Of a stretch of DNA of 40,029 nt, positions 7,601 to 15,799 are shown piece by piece (the stretch's first letter is position 1; each line of letters starts with the position of its first letter). The stretch covers positions 1-40,029 of the forward strand of contig URDG01000024.1 in assembly GCA_900546515.1 (NCBI GenBank), given 5' to 3'. Made by a program: the position numbers and the translations under genes. The notes beneath the pieces were generated by a model. That model was not told the DNA's origin, did not search any database, and saw nothing but the letters and a program-made list of their open reading frames with translations. The stretch is from an uncultured Eubacteriales bacterium (GTDB lineage: Bacteria; Bacillota; Clostridia; Oscillospirales; Oscillospiraceae).

Positions 7601-8525
7601 CTTTTTCGCTCCTGCGCCGGATAAGGCCGGTCACGACCAAAACAAGCCCTGCGCACACAAGCAGCGGTACAGGCCACCATAGCTGTCCCGTCTGCGGCAG
7701 CGTTGGCTTCCCGGGCGGCAGAGGCTTTGTGCATGTATTCGTAACGTAGAACACATTCCCCTCCTGCCGGATATCAGGAGATGCATAGCCGGCCTGCGTA
7801 CTCTCGGTAACGGACCAGCTGTGATTTACATCAAGATCATGCCAGACATGGCTCCAGCGGCCGTTCTCGGGCAGCGTGACCGGTTCGCCGTAAGGTTCGC
7901 CGTCGCAGAGGAGCTGGACGGTGATGCTGTGCGGGCGCTGATCAACGTGGCAACTGTCCTTCCAGATCTTTATCACCTCATAATCGGAACGTACAGGGCT
8001 CTGTCCCGGCTTTGCGTTCGCGGTGATATCATAATTCCATACATTGGCATTCATGTCCTGCTCGGGCAGAACGGCAAAGAACGGAGCCGTGGAATAGATA
8101 TACCCATCCAACTCCACATTATGGCCGATGACAAGGTACAGTCCGAGCCGCAGACTGCTGAAGCAGGCAGTGCCGTGTTCATCCGTTTCCGCGGTATAGC
8201 TGGGCACAATAGTATCATCAGCTTCGACGGCATCTGCGATAGTCTGAGCGGCTTCCTGCCATGCGGCGTCATTACGGCCGCGGATATCAAGCAGAGCAGA
8301 GTATTCGGAAAAATGCGCCAGCGGCGTCAGTTCGCCGTATTCGTCTATCGTAGAGACGAGATAAACGTCAAACTGCATATCCGGCACGGGCTTCTTATCA
8401 TACGCCGCGTTCACCGTGAGCGACGCCGGGTGCGTGAGATCAACGCTCCCGGCAGCAAGCGCGGCGGACGTTGGCATAATCAGCAGCACTGCCAGCAGAC
8501 AGAACAGGAATTTATACCGTTTCAT
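7590..8525 (-). CDS. Basal (minor) pilin, LPQTG cell-wall anchored
   Basis: This 311-residue surface protein has a cleavable signal peptide (hydrophobic core about 5-24, Ala-Leu-Ala-Ala cleavage region). Two immunoglobulin-like pilin domains follow. The first includes a Phe-Asp-Val-Tyr-Leu-Val strand typical of SpaA-type domains, and the second (about 180-265) resembles Cna-B, with a Trp-Ser-Val-Thr-Glu E-box at about 237-241. It ends in a proline-rich linker, LPQTG at 276-280, a hydrophobic helix and an Arg-Arg-Arg-rich tail. Its small size and place after the class C sortase fit a base pilin that tethers the fibre to the wall. A GGAGG site precedes the ATG, and the gene overlaps the sortase gene upstream by 14 bases. 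Confidence 0.87.
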   Translation of the reverse strand: MKRYKFLFCLLAVLLIMPTSAALAAGSVDLTHPASLTVNAAYDKKPVPDMQFDVYLVSTIDEYGELTPLAHFSEYSALLDIRGRNDAAWQEAAQTIADAVEADDTIVPSYTAETDEHGTACFSSLRLGLYLVIGHNVELDGYIYSTAPFFAVLPEQDMNANVWNYDITANAKPGQSPVRSDYEVIKIWKDSCHVDQRPHSITVQLLCDGEPYGEPVTLPENGRWSHVWHDLDVNHSWSVTESTQAGYASPDIRQEGNVFYVTNTCTKPLPPGKPTLPQTGQLWWPVPLLVCAGLVLVVTGLIRRRSEKDET

Positions 8526-9366
8526 GGTATTTACCTCCGCGAGATTTAGGTTTTCCGGGGATCAGCAGCAGTACGAGCAGCACAAGCAGCAGCGGCAGCG
8601 CAGCAAAAGGCGCGACGAGCAGCGGCTCTATCTGGATAGCGTCTGCCGTGATGCGCACGGCATGCGCCTGCTCTGCGTTTTCTATCCTGTGACCACGCAC
8701 CAGCAGCCTGTGCGTATTGACGCCATAAGGCGTACAGGTAACGAGCGTGCATAGATCCATGCCGGGGACTATAGTGAGCGCGTCTGTATCCTTCGGCTCG
8801 ACAATTAGTATCTGATCAACTTCATATGTCAGCACCTCGTCCAGCACACGCAGCATGAATGTGTCGCCCTCGCGCAGCCTGTCGAGGTTCGTAAAAAGCT
8901 TTGCGCTGGGCAGGCCGCGATGGCCGGAGAGGACGCAGTGCGTGCTTTCCCCTCCGACGGGCAGACTGGACCATTCAAGGTGCCCCACGGCGGTCTGGAG
9001 CACCGCTTCCTCCGTGCCGTGGTATACCGGCAGCGAACAGTTTATCTCCGGTATTTCAATATAACCCATGACGCCGAGACCGGAAACATCGAGCAGACGC
9101 TCATACTCCTCCTGCTGTGCAGCGTCCAGAACATAACCATTCTCGCGGCGGGCAAGCTCCGCGTTATAGCTCTGTGCGGCAGCCCAGAGTTCGTCATACT
9201 GTGCTTTATCAAGTTCTGCAACAGTCTCGGCATAATCGGTGATGGCACGGGTCTGATGGAAAGAATTCCAATAATCGCTGAGCGAGGGGTACAGCAGCAG
9301 GGACAGGCCTGCAAGAAGCATTACGACCAGCAAAAGTGTCGTCAGATCTTTATGATTTTTCTTCAT
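8512..9366 (-). CDS. Class C (pilus-polymerising) sortase
   Basis: This 284-residue transpeptidase links pilin subunits by joining the Thr of one LPXTG motif to a lysine of the next subunit. It has an N-terminal transmembrane helix (about 9-26). The aromatic Asp-Tyr-Trp segment (31-33) resembles the active-site lid of class C sortases. The triad is His149 (SGHRG), Cys211 (LVTCTPYG) and Arg220 (HRLLVRG). A second hydrophobic helix (about 248-269) precedes a basic tail, as usual for class C. The start at 9366 is chosen because AAGGAG lies 7-8 bases before it, whereas the longer frame (9390) begins inside a hairpin. It lies directly after the major pilin gene, which is probably its main substrate. 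Confidence 0.93.
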   Translation of the reverse strand: MKKNHKDLTTLLLVVMLLAGLSLLLYPSLSDYWNSFHQTRAITDYAETVAELDKAQYDELWAAAQSYNAELARRENGYVLDAAQQEEYERLLDVSGLGVMGYIEIPEINCSLPVYHGTEEAVLQTAVGHLEWSSLPVGGESTHCVLSGHRGLPSAKLFTNLDRLREGDTFMLRVLDEVLTYEVDQILIVEPKDTDALTIVPGMDLCTLVTCTPYGVNTHRLLVRGHRIENAEQAHAVRITADAIQIEPLLVAPFAALPLLLVLLVLLLIPGKPKSRGGKYHETV

Positions 9367-9381
9367 GCAGACTTCTCCTTG

Positions 9382-9424
9382 CCGCTGCACACGGGGAGAG
9401 GAACCTCTCCCCGTGGTGCTGCGG
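9382..9424 (-). other. Strong intercistronic stem-loop between major pilin and sortase genes
   Basis: A 12-base-pair perfect stem (9390-9401 with 9404-9415) is extended by further outer pairs (CCGC/GCGG). It lies in the 78 bases between the pilin stop codon and the sortase start. There is no U-run after it on the minus strand, so it is more likely an RNA-stability or partial-termination element than a full terminator. Such an element could keep pilin mRNA more abundant than sortase mRNA. Confidence 0.7.
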
Positions 9425-9444
9425 AAAATTATACCGGTTTATTA

Positions 9445-10863
9445 TCAGCCGTTGGATCCCATGCGCTTTTTGGTGACAAGCAGCACTATCGCGCCGAGCA
9501 CCAGAACGGAACCGATGATGTAGAACACCGTTGTGCCAATGCCGCCGGTGGAAGGCAGTTCTGTGCCTTTCTGGTTGGCTACATCCTCTGTGACAGTGAG
9601 CAGCGCAGTTTCCGTATTGCTCCCTGCAACAGTAACCGAAACAGGCGCATTCAGAAGATTGTAGCCCGCAGGCGCCTTGATCTCTTCAAGATAGTATGTA
9701 CCGTCAGCCAGACCGTCAAAGGATGCAGCACCCGAGCTGTCTGTGGTCTTGACCGTGGCAGCACTTTTATCTTTCACCCATTCGACCTTGTTATCAGTAT
9801 CATTCCATTTGTAATACAGCTTCTCAGCGGCTCCGGAGTCAGCCGCAGTTACCTCTTTATAAAGGACGAATTCTGCGCCGGCAAGCTTTTTAGTATCATC
9901 GCCGGACTCATACTTGTCGATGACTATCTTTGCGGTGTAAACCGTCTCTTCATCCTGGCGTATTGTGGTCTTGGTCAAATCTGTCGGATCATTGCTGTAC
10001 TCAAGCGTAGCGTGGTTCTTTTCAACCTTCGCGACGGCGTTTTCATTCACGGTCGCAGAATATCTGACCTCGATCTCTGCTCCGACCTGTGCCTGAAGGT
10101 TCTTTACGTCAATATCAAGTATAAAGTCATATCCATTGGCATCTATTCCGGTTTTCAGCGTGTAATTGCCCGTGAGCTCAACTCCGCCGGCATAGACCTT
10201 TACGTCATTATTGAAAGTGAGGCCTTCAGACATTTTATCGGTAAACTCATACTTGTAGGTCTCAAATCCGGTCGTATCAGGCACCTTACCGGTGACAACA
10301 TAGTTGACGACTTCGCCGACATCGACGCTCTCCTTATCGTCTACCTTGTCAAACGGGTTGTCATTTTTATCGTGGATAGTAACGCTTGGATCCGTGGTGG
10401 TAAGATTGCACAGCGCACCGGTGGAGCTTGTGACGAAGTAATAGCCAAGGTCAAGACCTGCTGCCGTGGCCGTGCCGGCGGCAAGCGTGAGCTGCGTGCC
10501 GTTCTTTCCCGCGACGCCTGCTCTCAGTGCCGCAGCAAATGACGGTGCGCTGAAAGCATTCGTAGTCGTGACAACATACGTTGTGGAATCGTTGACCTGT
10601 GTCAGCGTCAGTCCGTTCCCTGCCGTATCAGCATACGCCTTTACTACTTCAAACCATTCGTTCGAGCTGTCGATAGTATAGGAATAGGCGCTTTTATCCG
10701 CATTATAGCTGACGTCAAATATTTTATATGCGGTGTAGGTTTGACCCGGCTGCGGGTTGGCTACGGTGATCGTTCCCGTGCCGGCGGCAGAGGCGGACAC
10801 GGTAAGTGCGAGGACAAGTGTCAGCATCAGGACTAATGCTGCGATTCTTTTTAGCTTCTTCAT
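9445..10863 (-). CDS. Major pilin backbone, SpaH/EbpB-like, LPSTG anchored
   Basis: This 472-residue fibre-forming pilin starts with a signal peptide (about 1-27, Ala-Ser-Ala-Ala cleavage). An N-terminal domain containing a Tyr-Thr-Ala-Tyr-Lys-Ile-Phe strand follows. The middle domain (about 172-305) is of the fimbrial isopeptide-forming type, with Lys-Val-Asp-Asp-Lys and Asp-Val-Gly-Glu-Val-Val-Asn-Tyr motifs. A Cna-B/SpaA domain (about 310-425) has an E-box at YYLEEIKAPAGY (390-401), whose glutamate normally helps form an internal Lys-Asn isopeptide bond. LPSTG at 436-440, a membrane helix and a Lys-Lys-Arg tail complete it. It sits between the tip protein gene and the class C sortase gene. 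Which lysine serves as the polymerisation site is not evident. The ATG is preceded by AAAGGG. Confidence 0.93.
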   Translation of the reverse strand: MKKLKRIAALVLMLTLVLALTVSASAAGTGTITVANPQPGQTYTAYKIFDVSYNADKSAYSYTIDSSNEWFEVVKAYADTAGNGLTLTQVNDSTTYVVTTTNAFSAPSFAAALRAGVAGKNGTQLTLAAGTATAAGLDLGYYFVTSSTGALCNLTTTDPSVTIHDKNDNPFDKVDDKESVDVGEVVNYVVTGKVPDTTGFETYKYEFTDKMSEGLTFNNDVKVYAGGVELTGNYTLKTGIDANGYDFILDIDVKNLQAQVGAEIEVRYSATVNENAVAKVEKNHATLEYSNDPTDLTKTTIRQDEETVYTAKIVIDKYESGDDTKKLAGAEFVLYKEVTAADSGAAEKLYYKWNDTDNKVEWVKDKSAATVKTTDSSGAASFDGLADGTYYLEEIKAPAGYNLLNAPVSVTVAGSNTETALLTVTEDVANQKGTELPSTGGIGTTVFYIIGSVLVLGAIVLLVTKKRMGSNG

Positions 10864-10932
10864 TTTTTTACCCTTTCTTAAATGGCAATTTGATTTCGGT
10901 TCGCTAAGATCTTCTCTCTTGATCTATTCGCT

Positions 10933-13900
10933 TCAGGAGGTTTCCCGCTCCTCCTTTCTGCGTCTGATGCATATATACAGTCCCGCAGCCGCAAGAATTA
11001 ACAGCGCGCCGGAGGCAGTATACCAAATTGTACCGGATCCGCCGGTATCGGGCAGCTCATAGTAGGTGTTATTGACTATAACGCCGTTCCACTCAAGCTC
11101 CGTCGTGTGATCAGGGCCTAACACCTTGACCATTGTTTTGTCATAGGCCACCGTCACTTTATAGCTGCTGCTCCCGGCCGTATATCCGGGCGGGACAGCG
11201 GTTTCTGTGAGCGTATATGTATGCCCCGAGGGGATGCCGGTGAAGCTGACCTTGCCGTCCTCCCCGGACACGGCGATCATATTCTTAATACTGACCGCTG
11301 TTTTGTCGCCGCGGCAGATGCTGCACGCCTGATCATGGCTGAGAGTAAATTCCGCGCCCGGGAGCGCATTTCCGCGGTTATCCTTCTTGATGAACTCCAG
11401 CTCGCCGAGATAACCGTGAACCGACGGCACCGGAAATTCCAGCGGTTCTTTCTTCTCAATGGTAAGCGTTCCGTTATCGTCCCGCACAACACTGTAGCTC
11501 AGCGTTGTCCTGCCGTTTGTCGCATATATTGCTTTCTCAATAAATCCGTCGTCCTCATTTTCAAGCCGGACGCGGTAAGTCAGGCTGTAGGTATACAGTG
11601 TGGTCGAACCACTCGTCTCCTGCCGGTAGCCGGATTTTTTGAGATCCCACGAGATAGTGCTCACATCCCCGGCAAAGGAAGCCGTATTCTCCCCGTCAGG
11701 AATATGTGACCCGTTCAGCGCGCCTGAAACCAGTTCCGGCGTCCTGTTAAAGAAGCCTATAAACTCCACTTCGCCGCTTTCCGCCATCGGCACCGGGTCG
11801 GATGCGACCCAATCGGCTTTTGCCGCGGTCTCAACGGTCTTCTTTATCTCGTCAAATATCTCGTCATAGGCGGATTTCAGGCCAGCAACATCAGTGCTCG
11901 GGTAATAATAGCCGGACCCGATACTGCCGCGCAGCCAATTTTCGTAGGCTTCCACTCTGTCCGCCGCGCCGATCTCATAGCTTGTGCCGCTGCGGTCGAC
12001 AACAGAGAAGCCATTCGCCTTTTCGCTTTGCTCAATATACGCCTGTATGTTCTGCCCGCCGACGTCCACGCCGATAGAAAAGATCGTTATGCCCGAGCCT
12101 TTAATTGAGCTTGCAGTATTCCTTGCCCGTATTGCCGCTTCGTCCGAATAGCTCGTGCCGTATGTACACGGCTTATTCAGCACATGGTCGTAAAACCGTC
12201 CTGTGGAATCATACGGATCATAGCCGTTATATCCGCTTGAGATATATGTAGTCGGGAAACCGTCGCTGAGGAAGACTATAAACTTTTCCTTGTTGCTTAC
12301 GCCGCTGAGCATATCCTGCGCCATTTTCAGTCCCGCTTCAATATTGGTAAAGCGTGAATGCGAGTCCTTATAGCCGGCGTCATTTATAATACTGCCCGTC
12401 GATTGGCGCATTGTATTTTTCAGTGCGGCAGCCTGCTGCTGATTTGTGCACGGCTGAAGGCCAAATATCTGATGCGCATCGGTATTGAAGGCCACATAGC
12501 CTATCCTGCTTATGCCGAGAGAATTGCTGTCTGCAAATTTATCAAGGAAGTCCTCCGCCGCTGCCATTGCAGCTTCATAGCGGGTCGTACCTCCGAAATT
12601 ACTGTTCATCGTATTGGAAATGTCCATGACGATCACGACTGCCATATCAGGCTCCTCTACGACTTCGTTTATTGTCTGCGGTGTCTGAACCTGAAGCGTG
12701 ATGTCAAAGACGTTCTCAAGCTCCGTACCAGTAATAGTCTTGCTGACAGACACGCCGTCCGCCGCATTTACTCCGCCGTGGGCATCGACCTGCTCGCCAG
12801 AGGGCGAAGTGTCCTCCGGCAGCTCTGCCGGGAACGCGTACACCGCCGGAGCCTCATAGGCGGTATAAGCCGCGCCGCTGTATTCCTCAAACCAGCCGCT
12901 GTCGCGCAGGAGTATCCAGTTCGTGCCATAGCTTGGTTCTGCAGTGTCTGCATATTCATCCGCAAGCAGTGCGAGCACACGGGCATAAAGCCCGGTATAC
13001 ACCTCCTCTGACAGTTCCTCGTCCTTATATGCCTTTTCAAGGCGTTCTAACAGATCTTCCGCGTTGGAGACATCCTCCTCCGTCAACTCATCGAGCGCTT
13101 CGAGCTCTTCAACCTCTCCGGTAAACTGCGCCTCTATTTCCGCAAGCTCCTCTTCGGTCAGCGGACGCTTCTCATAGCAGTCATCAGTGTGCGCATGCTC
13201 TTCAAGACCGCAAACAAGTTCACCCTCGTCATTGTAGCAATCATCCGAATGTGTATGCGCTTCCTTTTCACATACGAGTGTGCGCTGCTCTTCACCGTTT
13301 TCCTGCGCTTCGTTGTTATCTGCCGGTCCATCCTCCGCCGTCACAGGCAGAAGGCCGTAGCCTAGCAGACCGGGCTCGCCGCAGTAATGCGTGCACTCTG
13401 CAACGCAGTTGTTGACATTACCTTCGACCGTGCGGAAATACGTCCCCTCCGCCTCGCCGGAAACAAGGCCTGTGACAATGCCGGTATGATCCGCCGCACC
13501 GTCTCCGTCAGTGTCAAAGAAAACAACGTCGCCGCGCTGTGGGATATGCTCTGCTGCCGGGACAAGCAGGCCGCGCTGGTTGAGTCCATCGGCAAATGCG
13601 ATGCAGCCGCTCTCATACGTAAAAGCGCTCTGCGGCACTCCGGCATAATTGGCGCAGAACGACACAAACATTGCACACCAGTCCCCATACGGGAAGCCGT
13701 ACCACGCGCCGTAGCGCGTATAACCGTGCATTGCGCCATCCTCTCCGACCTGATAGTTGCGGCTGCTCTCGCTGTAGCCTATCTGGCTCTCCGCAACGGC
13801 AGCGAACGCCTCTCTGATATCTGACGGCAGCTCTGCCGGCAACGTAGCCTCCCAAACGGCCGGGCTTTCAAGGTCGGCCGCCGGCTCGGAATAGCATGCG

Positions 13901-14472
13901 AGTGAATGGGTATGCTCTTCCTTCGTGCATATCAGCTCTCTGGCATAACAGCCCTCGCCATGCTTATGCCCTGCCGGCGCCGCAGGCTCCGGCTGTGCAG
14001 CGGTCACGCCCTCCGGTATGCCGCAGGTAAGAACGCGCTCCTCGCCATAGCATTCGTCAGAATGTGCATGACCGGCATCCTCGGGCAGCTGGCACACCAG
14101 TGCGCCAGTCTCATCATAGCACATCTCCGAATGGACATGCCATTCCCGCTCCACCTGACCGCAGATCAGGACAGGCTGCGTCTGATAACACGCATCCGTA
14201 TGTACATGGGCAGGAGCCGGCTCCGGCTCGGATGAATCCGGCGTCTCCTCTTCAGTTTCTTCAAGCGTGCAGACAAGGACATTCTCATAGCACTCGTCGC
14301 CGTGACGGTGCTCTTCAATGCCGCAGAACACGCCGTCCGACATGGTTATTGCCGGAAGAATGAGCGCATATGTCGTGCAGAACACGACGACGGCCGCAAG
14401 CCCCGTCAGTATACCGCGCCGCCGCTTTACGCGCCGCTTCTCCTTCGCATATTTTTCAGCATTCTGAAGCAC
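10933..14472 (-). CDS. Large mosaic pilus tip adhesin: His/Cys repeats, CHAP, vWA, SpaA-like domain, LPDTG
   Basis: This is a surface protein of about 1180 residues; positions below count from the alternative upstream GTG at 14505. A basic N-terminus and hydrophobic signal segment (about 31-54, ending Leu-Pro-Ala-Ile-Thr) come first. Six His-x-His-x3-Cys-Tyr repeats (66-206) follow. A CHAP-type amidase domain (about 235-390) has catalytic Cys277 and His340. Two more repeats (417-444), a long acidic helical linker and a von Willebrand A domain (about 620-890) follow; the vWA has a MIDAS-like Asp628-x-Ser630-x-Thr632 and Asp748. A SpaA-like domain (about 1032-1145), LPDTG (1151-1155), a membrane helix and an Arg-Arg-Arg-Lys tail end it. 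vWA pilins are typically tip adhesins, and the CHAP domain could cut peptidoglycan. GTG at 14472 has AAGGGAG 11 bases upstream. GTG at 14505 overlaps lepB and lacks such a site. Confidence 0.88.
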   Translation of the reverse strand: MLQNAEKYAKEKRRVKRRRGILTGLAAVVVFCTTYALILPAITMSDGVFCGIEEHRHGDECYENVLVCTLEETEEETPDSSEPEPAPAHVHTDACYQTQPVLICGQVEREWHVHSEMCYDETGALVCQLPEDAGHAHSDECYGEERVLTCGIPEGVTAAQPEPAAPAGHKHGEGCYARELICTKEEHTHSLACYSEPAADLESPAVWEATLPAELPSDIREAFAAVAESQIGYSESSRNYQVGEDGAMHGYTRYGAWYGFPYGDWCAMFVSFCANYAGVPQSAFTYESGCIAFADGLNQRGLLVPAAEHIPQRGDVVFFDTDGDGAADHTGIVTGLVSGEAEGTYFRTVEGNVNNCVAECTHYCGEPGLLGYGLLPVTAEDGPADNNEAQENGEEQRTLVCEKEAHTHSDDCYNDEGELVCGLEEHAHTDDCYEKRPLTEEELAEIEAQFTGEVEELEALDELTEEDVSNAEDLLERLEKAYKDEELSEEVYTGLYARVLALLADEYADTAEPSYGTNWILLRDSGWFEEYSGAAYTAYEAPAVYAFPAELPEDTSPSGEQVDAHGGVNAADGVSVSKTITGTELENVFDITLQVQTPQTINEVVEEPDMAVVIVMDISNTMNSNFGGTTRYEAAMAAAEDFLDKFADSNSLGISRIGYVAFNTDAHQIFGLQPCTNQQQAAALKNTMRQSTGSIINDAGYKDSHSRFTNIEAGLKMAQDMLSGVSNKEKFIVFLSDGFPTTYISSGYNGYDPYDSTGRFYDHVLNKPCTYGTSYSDEAAIRARNTASSIKGSGITIFSIGVDVGGQNIQAYIEQSEKANGFSVVDRSGTSYEIGAADRVEAYENWLRGSIGSGYYYPSTDVAGLKSAYDEIFDEIKKTVETAAKADWVASDPVPMAESGEVEFIGFFNRTPELVSGALNGSHIPDGENTASFAGDVSTISWDLKKSGYRQETSGSTTLYTYSLTYRVRLENEDDGFIEKAIYATNGRTTLSYSVVRDDNGTLTIEKKEPLEFPVPSVHGYLGELEFIKKDNRGNALPGAEFTLSHDQACSICRGDKTAVSIKNMIAVSGEDGKVSFTGIPSGHTYTLTETAVPPGYTAGSSSYKVTVAYDKTMVKVLGPDHTTELEWNGVIVNNTYYELPDTGGSGTIWYTASGALLILAAAGLYICIRRRKEERETS

Positions 14473-14488
14473 AGGATCATCATCTCCC

Positions 14489-15073
14489 TTATGATGATAT
14501 CTCACCGAATCTGGCCAGCGGCCAGACGCGGAACACCATCTTACCGACTATCTGCTCCTCCGCAACGCAGCCTACTTCCGAACGCCGTGAGTCGACCGAG
14601 GTGGAGCGATGGTCGCCCATGCAGAAATACCGGTTATCCGGCACCTGATAGGGCAAATCTATATTGCAGTCACCCAGAGCACGCTCCGTAAGATAAGGTT
14701 CTTCAAGCTTGTCGCCATCGACATAGACAACTCCGTTTTCGTCTATATCGACCCACTGTCCGGGGCCTGCGATACAGCGCTTAACAAGGATCTTGTTGCC
14801 GAGATAAAAGGCCACAAGGTCTCCCCGCTCAAAGCGTGCGCCCTTGAAAGAGACGACAATGTCGCCCTCGTTGAGCGTCGGCGTCATCGAGACTCCGTAT
14901 ATCTGGAGCACCGGCATCCATATCGTCGCCACGAGGACAGCAAGAGCCGCCACAACGACAAGCGTGTACACCGTACTGCGCAGTACGCTTTTATAACGTG
15001 AGCGGTATCTGACGCGCCGTACCTCATTTTTGAGCTGCTCAAGGCTTGGCATTTCAAGCGCTTTTTTCTTCAT
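14489..15073 (-). CDS. lepB: Type I signal peptidase dedicated to the pilus operon
   Basis: This 194-residue membrane serine protease removes signal peptides from exported proteins. One transmembrane segment (about 34-54) is followed by the catalytic box GVSMTPTL with Ser62 and the general base Lys98 in ILVKRCIAG. The GDHRSTSVDSRR motif (153-164) is the conserved box E. It lies inside the pilus operon. Its ATG overlaps the stop codon of the coiled-coil gene (ATGA), and the tip adhesin start is 16 bases beyond its own stop or overlaps it. Pilus loci in streptococci and other Gram-positives also carry dedicated signal peptidase-like proteins (established knowledge). It may therefore process the unusual long signal segment of the tip protein, which is inference. 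Confidence 0.93.
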   Translation of the reverse strand: MKKKALEMPSLEQLKNEVRRVRYRSRYKSVLRSTVYTLVVVAALAVLVATIWMPVLQIYGVSMTPTLNEGDIVVSFKGARFERGDLVAFYLGNKILVKRCIAGPGQWVDIDENGVVYVDGDKLEEPYLTERALGDCNIDLPYQVPDNRYFCMGDHRSTSVDSRRSEVGCVAEEQIVGKMVFRVWPLARFGEISS

Positions 15074-15576
15074 GGTTTATTCCCGCTCCCTTTCGGAACC
15101 GATGAAAGCATCTGCCGAAGCTCGCTGTGCGCCGAAAGAAATTTATTCAGCGCAGCGGAAACATCGTCCCAATACATCTTCGATTCCTTTTCCGCGTTTT
15201 CCACCATGGCTGCGCAGCGTGCCTGTGTTTCGCGTTCCATAGCCGCCTTCTCGCGCTGCGCCTGTGCTATAAGCGCCTCGGCACGTGCGCGGCTTTCCGC
15301 CTCCAGTTTTGCGGAAACCTCTTCCTGACGGGCGCTTAGCTGCCGGATATTATCCGTATACTGCCGGCATGCCGCTTCCGCGGCTTCGAACACACCGTTG
15401 AGCTGCAGTGAGGCCTCCGCGATGGAGCCGGCCTTATCCATTTTGAGCGTTCTGTCGTCCAGAGCCTTCTCCGCCGCCGCAAGCTTTTCCCGCAGCTGCT
15501 GCACCTCGCGCCCCTGTTCGAGCAGCAGCTGCAGCAGATCCTCCCGGCTGAGTTTTCTCAAGTCCTTATCCGTCAT
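15070..15576 (-). CDS. Cytoplasmic coiled-coil protein, first gene of the pilus operon
   Basis: This 168-residue protein has no signal peptide or membrane segment. It opens with a helical stretch rich in Leu and Arg (Lys-Leu-Ser-Arg-Glu-Asp-Leu-Leu). Two alpha-helical coiled-coil regions follow, about 20-48 and 70-145, with Ala/Glu/Lys/Arg heptads. A conserved-looking segment around residues 48-65 (Ala-Gly-Ser-Ile-Ala-Glu-Ala-Ser-Leu-Gln-Leu-Asn-Gly-Val-Phe) separates them. I do not recognise an assigned function. I recall similar proteins beside signal peptidase and pilin genes in gut clostridia, sometimes annotated without basis as DNA-repair proteins. The four-base ATGA overlap with lepB ties it to pilus biogenesis. 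It could act as an intracellular scaffold positioning secretion or sortase complexes. GAGG lies 8 bases before the ATG. Confidence 0.78.
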   Translation of the reverse strand: MTDKDLRKLSREDLLQLLLEQGREVQQLREKLAAAEKALDDRTLKMDKAGSIAEASLQLNGVFEAAEAACRQYTDNIRQLSARQEEVSAKLEAESRARAEALIAQAQREKAAMERETQARCAAMVENAEKESKMYWDDVSAALNKFLSAHSELRQMLSSVPKGSGNKP

Positions 15577-15613
15577 TCCTGTGCCCTCATACCATGAAAT
15601 AAATACTTATTAC

Positions 15614-15642
15614 CTTTTATCACTGAGTTCCGTACATTGCAA
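15614..15642 (-). promoter_or_regulatory. Candidate promoter of the pilus operon
   Basis: On the minus strand TTGCAA (15642-15637) and TAAAAG (15619-15614) are separated by 17 bases, about 40 bases before the start of the coiled-coil gene. The match to consensus is moderate. Confidence 0.42.
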
Positions 15643-15730
15643 GACGAAAAGCTCCGGAAAGTATGTAAAATCCATGTACCGTCAGCATTTTTTCGTCCCG
15701 GCCCGCCGCCGCTTTCCCGCGGCTCCGGGC

Positions 15731-15759
15731 TTGACATTCGCCGTGATTTGAAGCATAAT
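15731..15759 (+). promoter_or_regulatory. Promoter of the alpha-hydroxy-acid oxidase gene
   Basis: A perfect TTGACA (15731-15736) and CATAAT (15754-15759) have a 17-base spacer. The gene starts about 40 bases downstream. A GC-rich inverted repeat (CCCGG...CCGGG, about 15697-15729) lies immediately upstream of the -35 and could be a regulator site. Confidence 0.8.
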
Positions 15760-15799
15760 CGAAACATCAGTACAATTATATTGTGGAGGGAATAGAAAT

